Shown here: in pieces, positions 21,540-25,551 of the stretch
How the letters are laid out: each line of letters starts with the position of its first letter
How positions within the stretch are numbered: the first letter of the stretch is position 1
NCBI GenBank assembly: GCA_023313575.1
Contig: JAJTTP010000047.1
Coordinates: 1 to 25,551 of the forward strand
Direction: 5' to 3'
Origin: Eutypella sp. D-1
Lineage: Eukaryota; Ascomycota; Sordariomycetes; Xylariales; Diatrypaceae
DNA length: 25,551 bases
Program-made: the position numbers and the translations under genes
Notes under the pieces: model-generated
What the model saw: the letters and a program-made list of their open reading frames with translations, nothing else
Database searches by the model: none
Told to the model about the DNA's origin: nothing

Positions 21540-24134
21540 GTGCGCCGAACGTCCGTGACTGCTTATACGGATTATTTCCTTTGTATAATCTCGGCATCAA
21601 AGTTAGGCAAGGGGGAAAGCCCTGAGCTGAACACAGCATCTTTGCTAGAAGGAGTTTTTAGGATTAACTTAGATGTTCTAAATTATCTTCGAGCCGCTTT
21701 ATCTAAGGTAAAAGTTATACTACTTGAAGTCTACTTAAAAGATGTCTATTTTATCGGACCTAGTCTTGCTAAGGATTGGACTAGACAAAATGAGTTAGGA
21801 TTAGATAATTGGGTTCTAACTAAAGGACATTTTGATCGGGGTGTAGAATATACTCTTAATTTAGGGAACGGACTACCTAAGGATAAATTAGAAGGAGCAG
21901 TTAAGTGGAACTTCGGGATTGCCTACAGTCAGAGATGATCACGGCAACGGAAGGATCATAGTACAATATATTTTTTCTCTCTGGTAAAGCATTTAGCGTT
22001 TAGAATAAATGAGAATAAATTATTTGGAAGGGTCCTAGGAAAATATGCATCTACTTATACTAAGGTTGCTGCTTTTGACAGTACAATTAAATTTAACAGC
22101 CAAAGTAAGGTTGATAAACTAAGTGCTTATGACAAAAAACAACAAATGTTACAACTTACAAAAGTAGCCTTTAAAAAGAAAATATACACTCAACTTTATG
22201 ACAAGAATCTTTATTTACTAGCTTATGATATGTTGACTGTTCAACCTTGTAAGGTAGTAATTACAGGTATAGATATATTATCCTTGAAAAACATCTTCGG
22301 ATGTTCATTACTGCATCCTAATATATTTGGGAGAGAGATAAAACTTTCGGATATTTTGGATATAATAATTAGAATAAAAGAAGGAAACTATAAATTTACA
22401 GACTTAAGTCTAAAAGGGGGACCTAAAAAGTTTACTATTCTTAATAATTTCTCTGTAGCTAAAGATATTTTATTAATTAAAGCAATAGTCATTTTATTAG
22501 AAGCTTTTTATGAGCCCTTATTTAAGTCTTTACCTCAAAGCTTTCGTCCAATTATCGATAACCCTAAGGGTAAAATAACACATTTATCCTTCCCTTCAGC
22601 AAATACTCATGAATATGCTTTAAGGGAGCTTAAGTTAAAATTAAAAGGTGTCAAATGAATTATAAAGATAGATCTATTTAAATATTTCGAGCATATGGAC
22701 TTTAACGTATTAATGTCTATTTTAGAAGAAAAATTAGAAGACAGAAGATTTACAGATTTGATAAGAAAGGCTTTAAACGCAGGTCATTTTCATTATTTTG
22801 GTGTAAAATCTGAAGTATCTGATATACCGATTAAGAACTTAAGATCTTTGTTATACCCTATACTTATTGACATCTTCTTAGAACGTGTAGATAATTATAT
22901 TTCTTCTTTGGAATATCAATTCACCAAAATGTTCTCTAAAGAGATTAAATTATCTTATGTAAGAGTTGGAGATCAGTTAATTTTAGGTGTAATAGGTTCT
23001 TATTCGGATTGTGTAAATATTATGAATCTGCTTATAGATTTCTTTAAACAAAATTTGTTTTTAGAGGTATCCAAAGAAGCTTTTGAGATTATTAACTTAT
23101 CTAATACAAAGGAAGGATCATCAATAATTTTCTTAGGGGTTCGTTTATCTATTATAGATCTTAAACTTTCCTCTTTCAAAGACACAGTAACGTTTACAGC
23201 TCCTATAAATAGTATTGTATCTAAATTAACCGAAGCAGGTTTCCTGAAAGGTAGAAAATCTATACCTAAGTTAACTTGAACTCCTTTTAATAAGGATGTG
23301 ATTATTTTGCTTTATCAGTCTTGGTTCCTAAGTATAATGGATTACTACGGTAAGGTAAGAAATAAATATCAGTTGGCCTCTTATTTATATAGGGTATTAA
23401 ATTCTTCTTGCGCTAAACTCTTGGCTTCGAAGTATACACTTTCTTCACAAAAAAAGGTGGAGAAAAAATATGGTAGCATACTACCACGATTGGGAGCTAC
23501 GTCATCGATAACTCGAAGCCCTATAGTAAATAATGATTTAGCTCGGGTTGTCAATGGACTAGATAAAGCAAGTAAAAAAAGACTAAGTACTATGTTATAT
23601 TTAGTGGAAATTAAGAGATTTGGTTCAAGCAAAGCAGCTAATGGGCGTAACGAATCTGCCTTGTCCACCGTAGTATTAGGGAAATGAGTTGAAAGTGGAA
23701 AAGCTTTTAATGTGAAAGCTTATATAGCAGGGTTTATCGATGCGGAAGGAAACTTCTTTATAAAAGTAGTTAAAAGTTCTACTAAGAGAATTGGTTATTC
23801 GGTTCAACTTTCATTTGGCTTAATACTACATGAAAGAGAGTTAGATTTACTTAAACTAATTCAAGCGGAATTATCAGGAGTAGGTTACATTTCAGAAGGT
23901 ATACCTGGGAGAGTTCATTATCAAATTTCAAGTATAAAGGATCTCGAGATATTGTTTGTTCTTTTAGATGAATTTCCTTTGTTAACTCGAAAAATGAAAA
24001 ATTATCGGCTATTCAAAGAAGCGTGGCGTATGATATCTAATAAGGAACATTTAATTAAAGAGGGTTTGATTAAAATAGTATCTCTCAAAGCAGCTTTTAA
24101 TAATTCAGGTTTATCAGAAAAACTACAGGAATAA
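21540..24134 (+). CDS. Group II intron protein: degenerate reverse transcriptase, maturase domain X, fused LAGLIDADG domain
   Basis: One open frame in code 4 runs from cox1 exon 1 to TAA 24132-24134, about 864 intron codons. The N-terminal part has the group II RT opening ([11 protein letters not shown]...[18 protein letters not shown]) and RT segments ([43 protein letters not shown]). The catalytic YADD box is replaced by RVGDQ in [15 protein letters not shown], and the FD after the first catalytic region is FE, so polymerase activity is probably lost. Domain X is well kept ([54 protein letters not shown]). Instead of an HNH endonuclease it continues into [16 protein letters not shown] and a LAGLIDADG domain. 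Its likely role is splicing of its own intron, with DNA cutting from the LAGLIDADG part. Confidence 0.85.
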
Positions 24135-24617
24135 TTTCCTAATTTAGTGCCTCTAGCTGAAATATGTACACCAGAAGAACAAGACATAGAACGTAGTATC
24201 TATGATCCTAGTTGATTAGCTGGATTCGCAGATGGGGAGGGTTGCTTTTTTGTTCAATTGAGAAAAGCTGCTGGTTATAAGGTTGGCTATCAAGTATCTA
24301 TGAAATTCCAAATAACTCAGGATATTTTAGATAAGAAGCTTTTACAAAACATAGTGGAATACTTAGGTTGTGGTTATTATAGAGAAGTAGCCAAAAATAG
24401 TGATGGTAGATTTGAAGTAGAAAGTGCCAAAGAGATATTAGCTAAAATTATTCCTTTTTTTGATAAATATCCTTTATTAGGGACAAAAGCCAAAGATTGT
24501 GTCGATTTTAAACAAGTAGCTTTACTTATAGAAAAAAAGGCTCATTTAACTCCGGAAGGTTTAGAACAAATTAGTAAAATAAAAGCCGGGATGAATAGAG
24601 CTAGAGGTAAAGATTAA
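24135..24617 (+). pseudogene. Second LAGLIDADG domain, separated by one in-frame stop
   Basis: Directly after the TAA, in the same frame, the protein continues FPNLVPLAEICTPEEQDI...SWLAGFADGEGCFFVQ and the rest of a LAGLIDADG domain (FFDKYPLLGTKAKDCVDF) to TAA 24615-24617. With the preceding domain it would make a normal two-domain endonuclease. The separating codon is where Q, E or K is usual, so a single substitution (or a sequencing error) explains it. It could also be expressed separately or by readthrough. Confidence 0.75.
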
Positions 24618-24960
24618 TTTGAAGACGCTCCGCATAAATTAGTCTTATTTTGATTTGTTAAAGTAGAGTTGTAGATGTTGTAACTTTTTTGTTAAGGTTA
24701 TTTTTCTTAATATGTATATTTTTTTTTTTTATTATTTTTTTTTATATTTTTTTTTAATTCTAAAGAGACTAAACTAGTTAGTCAGTGGGCATACTAAAGG
24801 TAAGTTGGCTTTATTCTTAGATCGAAGGATGTTAAGTAGCAAATTTAATTAGTATTGCCAAGGGAGGAGGAGGGTATAAAATATAAATATATAATTAATT
24901 GATAGGTACTAATATTAAGGAGATGTAATTACTTTAAGCACTATGTTAGTATTTTCTGGA

Positions 24961-25059
24961 GAGCCGTATGAAGGGAGACTTTCACGTACGGTTCGGGAAA
25001 GGGGTAGATACTTTTACTTTACCTAATGCAAGTAAAGAGTGGTATCTACTCTAGTTCAC
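24961..25059 (+). ncRNA. Group II intron domains V and VI
   Basis: Domain V (24961-24995) has the 5' strand GAGCCGTATG and 3' strand CGTACGGTTCG around a short loop, with the AGC-type triad region at its base. Domain VI (24996-25059) pairs AGTAGATAC-like with GTATCTACT and contains adenosines available as branch point, ending TTCAC at the splice site. Confidence 0.93.
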
Positions 25060-25136
25060 TACAATAGTATCATAACAGCTCATGCTATACTAATGATATT
25101 TTTATGGTTATGCCCGCTTTGATCGGAGGTTTCGGT
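25060..25136 (+). CDS. cox1: cox1 exon 2 (with a one-base frameshift)
   Basis: Encodes YNSIITAHAILMIF and then, one frame over, MVMPALIGGFG, the conserved COX1 segment. One T is missing from the T5 run at 25099-25103 (TTT TTT ATG expected). The exon ends in T25136 after GGFG, a classical cox1 intron site. 77 nt are present where 78 (26 codons) are expected. Confidence 0.88.
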
Positions 25137-25551
25137 AAAATCAAGATGAATACAGTAAAAATATATTTTAGTACAGAGTCAAATGTTAAAACAGAATCAA
25201 ATTTAAGATCAAAATAGGACCCTACCTTGCAGGATTAATAGAAGCTGACGGTTCTATAGCCGTTCATGATAAAGATTCTAATGCTAAAAAATATCGTCCT
25301 AAAATACTTGTGGTATTTAGTACAGCAGATGAACCTTTAGCTAAAAAATTAGCTTCTATAACTAATGCTGGTAAAGTTTATAATAAATACAATGCAGGTT
25401 GCGTTATTTGACATATTCAAAGAACAGAAGATGTCCTAAAAATTCTTGATATAATTAATGGTTATATGCGTACACCTAAAATAGAAGCATTGCATCGTGC
25501 TATAAATTGATTTAATGAATTTGACAATTGCAGTATCAATTGTTTAGGTTT
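25137..25551 (+). other. cox1 intron 2, group I (5' part, continues beyond window)
   Basis: The intron starts after GGFG and carries an ORF in frame with the exon. The next exon (NYLLPLL) is not reached within the window. The group I type is inferred from the LAGLIDADG ORF and the exon ending in T; the core is not seen. Confidence 0.7.
25137..25551 (+). CDS. LAGLIDADG endonuclease of cox1 intron 2 (partial, one frameshift)
   Basis: From the splice site the frame reads KIKMNTVKIYFSTESNVKTESNLRSK and stops at TAG 25215-25217. One extra A in the A4 run at 25211-25214 would continue directly into IGPYLAGLIEADGSIAVHDK, a perfect LAGLIDADG motif, followed by KYRPKILVVFSTADEPLAKK and ALHRAINWFNEF to the window end. 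The protein is truncated by the window. The single shift is probably a homopolymer undercall. Confidence 0.85.

Larger units (their letters stand above)
21540..25059 (+). other. cox1 intron 1, group II, 3.5 kb
   Basis: It begins GTGCGCC, as group II introns do, and ends AC before TAC AAT AGT of exon 2. Domain V is unmistakable at 24961-24995 (GAGCCGTATGA...TACGGTTCG), and a domain VI stem follows (AGATAC with GTATCT). A domain I-like GGGGGAAAGCCC stem occurs near 21611-21622 within the ORF. The intron lies at the same DNQL/YNS site as a well-known fungal cox1 group II intron. The stretch 24618-24960 is T-rich (long T runs at 24717-24755) with no gene. Confidence 0.92.

Noticed and set aside
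10521..24777. Shared AGACTAAACTAG at 10521-10532 and 24766-24777
   Set aside because: Only 12 nt in AT-rich DNA with no extended similarity; probably chance.
1..25551. CRISPR array or bacterial operon
   Set aside because: No regularly spaced repeats; the gene content and UGA=Trp code are mitochondrial.

Overview
This window is fungal mitochondrial DNA. It reads with UGA as tryptophan, is AT-rich, and is packed with group I and group II introns. It carries cob (cytochrome b), then trnC(GCA), then the 5' part of cox1, all on the + strand. The order cob-trnC-cox1 is the one I recall from filamentous ascomycetes such as Neurospora, so Pezizomycotina is my best guess. The species cannot be named, and the intron load suggests a large, expanded mitogenome.

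Layout: 1-1026 is an upstream spacer with GC-rich hairpins and broken coding-like stretches. cob runs 1027-20942 in nine inferred exons (1027-1180, 4207-4252, 6865-7056, 8322-8357, 14003-14010, 15778-15830, 17100-17171, 18877-18935, 19869-20942) separated by eight group I introns. Exon 5 is only 8 nt. Exon lengths sum to 1694 nt, which becomes 1695 (565 codons with stop) if one base missing from exon 1 is restored in the count. Intron ORFs are mostly two-motif LAGLIDADG proteins, plus one GIY-YIG protein (intron 3) and one unrecognised ORF of about 267 intron codons (intron 2). trnC lies at 21112-21182. cox1 exon 1 ends at 21539 and is followed by a 3.5-kb group II intron. That intron's ORF joins a degenerate reverse transcriptase, maturase domain X and a LAGLIDADG protein. 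cox1 exon 2 is 25060-25136, and a second cox1 intron with a LAGLIDADG ORF runs out of the window.

Most unusual items: (1) cob does not stop at the usual length (about 386 codons) but continues in frame for about 178 codons through an extra membrane segment and a very acidic Ser/Asp/Glu tail. (2) cob intron 4 (5.6 kb) holds about 3 kb of DNA that looks nuclear: an intact minus-strand GNAT acetyltransferase gene with a TATA-like box, and a plus-strand gene that becomes a complete 232-codon ORF if a 55-nt GTATGT...TAG spliceosomal-type intron is removed. (3) Three diverged copies of the end of cob exon 1 mark past intron or ORF invasions. (4) The intron 2 ORF matches no family I know and sits between the 5' splice site and the guide sequence. 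(5) The group II intron protein has lost catalytic-motif residues and has a LAGLIDADG module where an HNH endonuclease might be expected.

A caution: several single-base frameshifts fall in or next to homopolymers (cob exon 1, cox1 exon 2, the cox1 intron 2 ORF and broken ORFs of cob intron 4), always one base short. That pattern fits sequencing or assembly undercalls better than true gene death.
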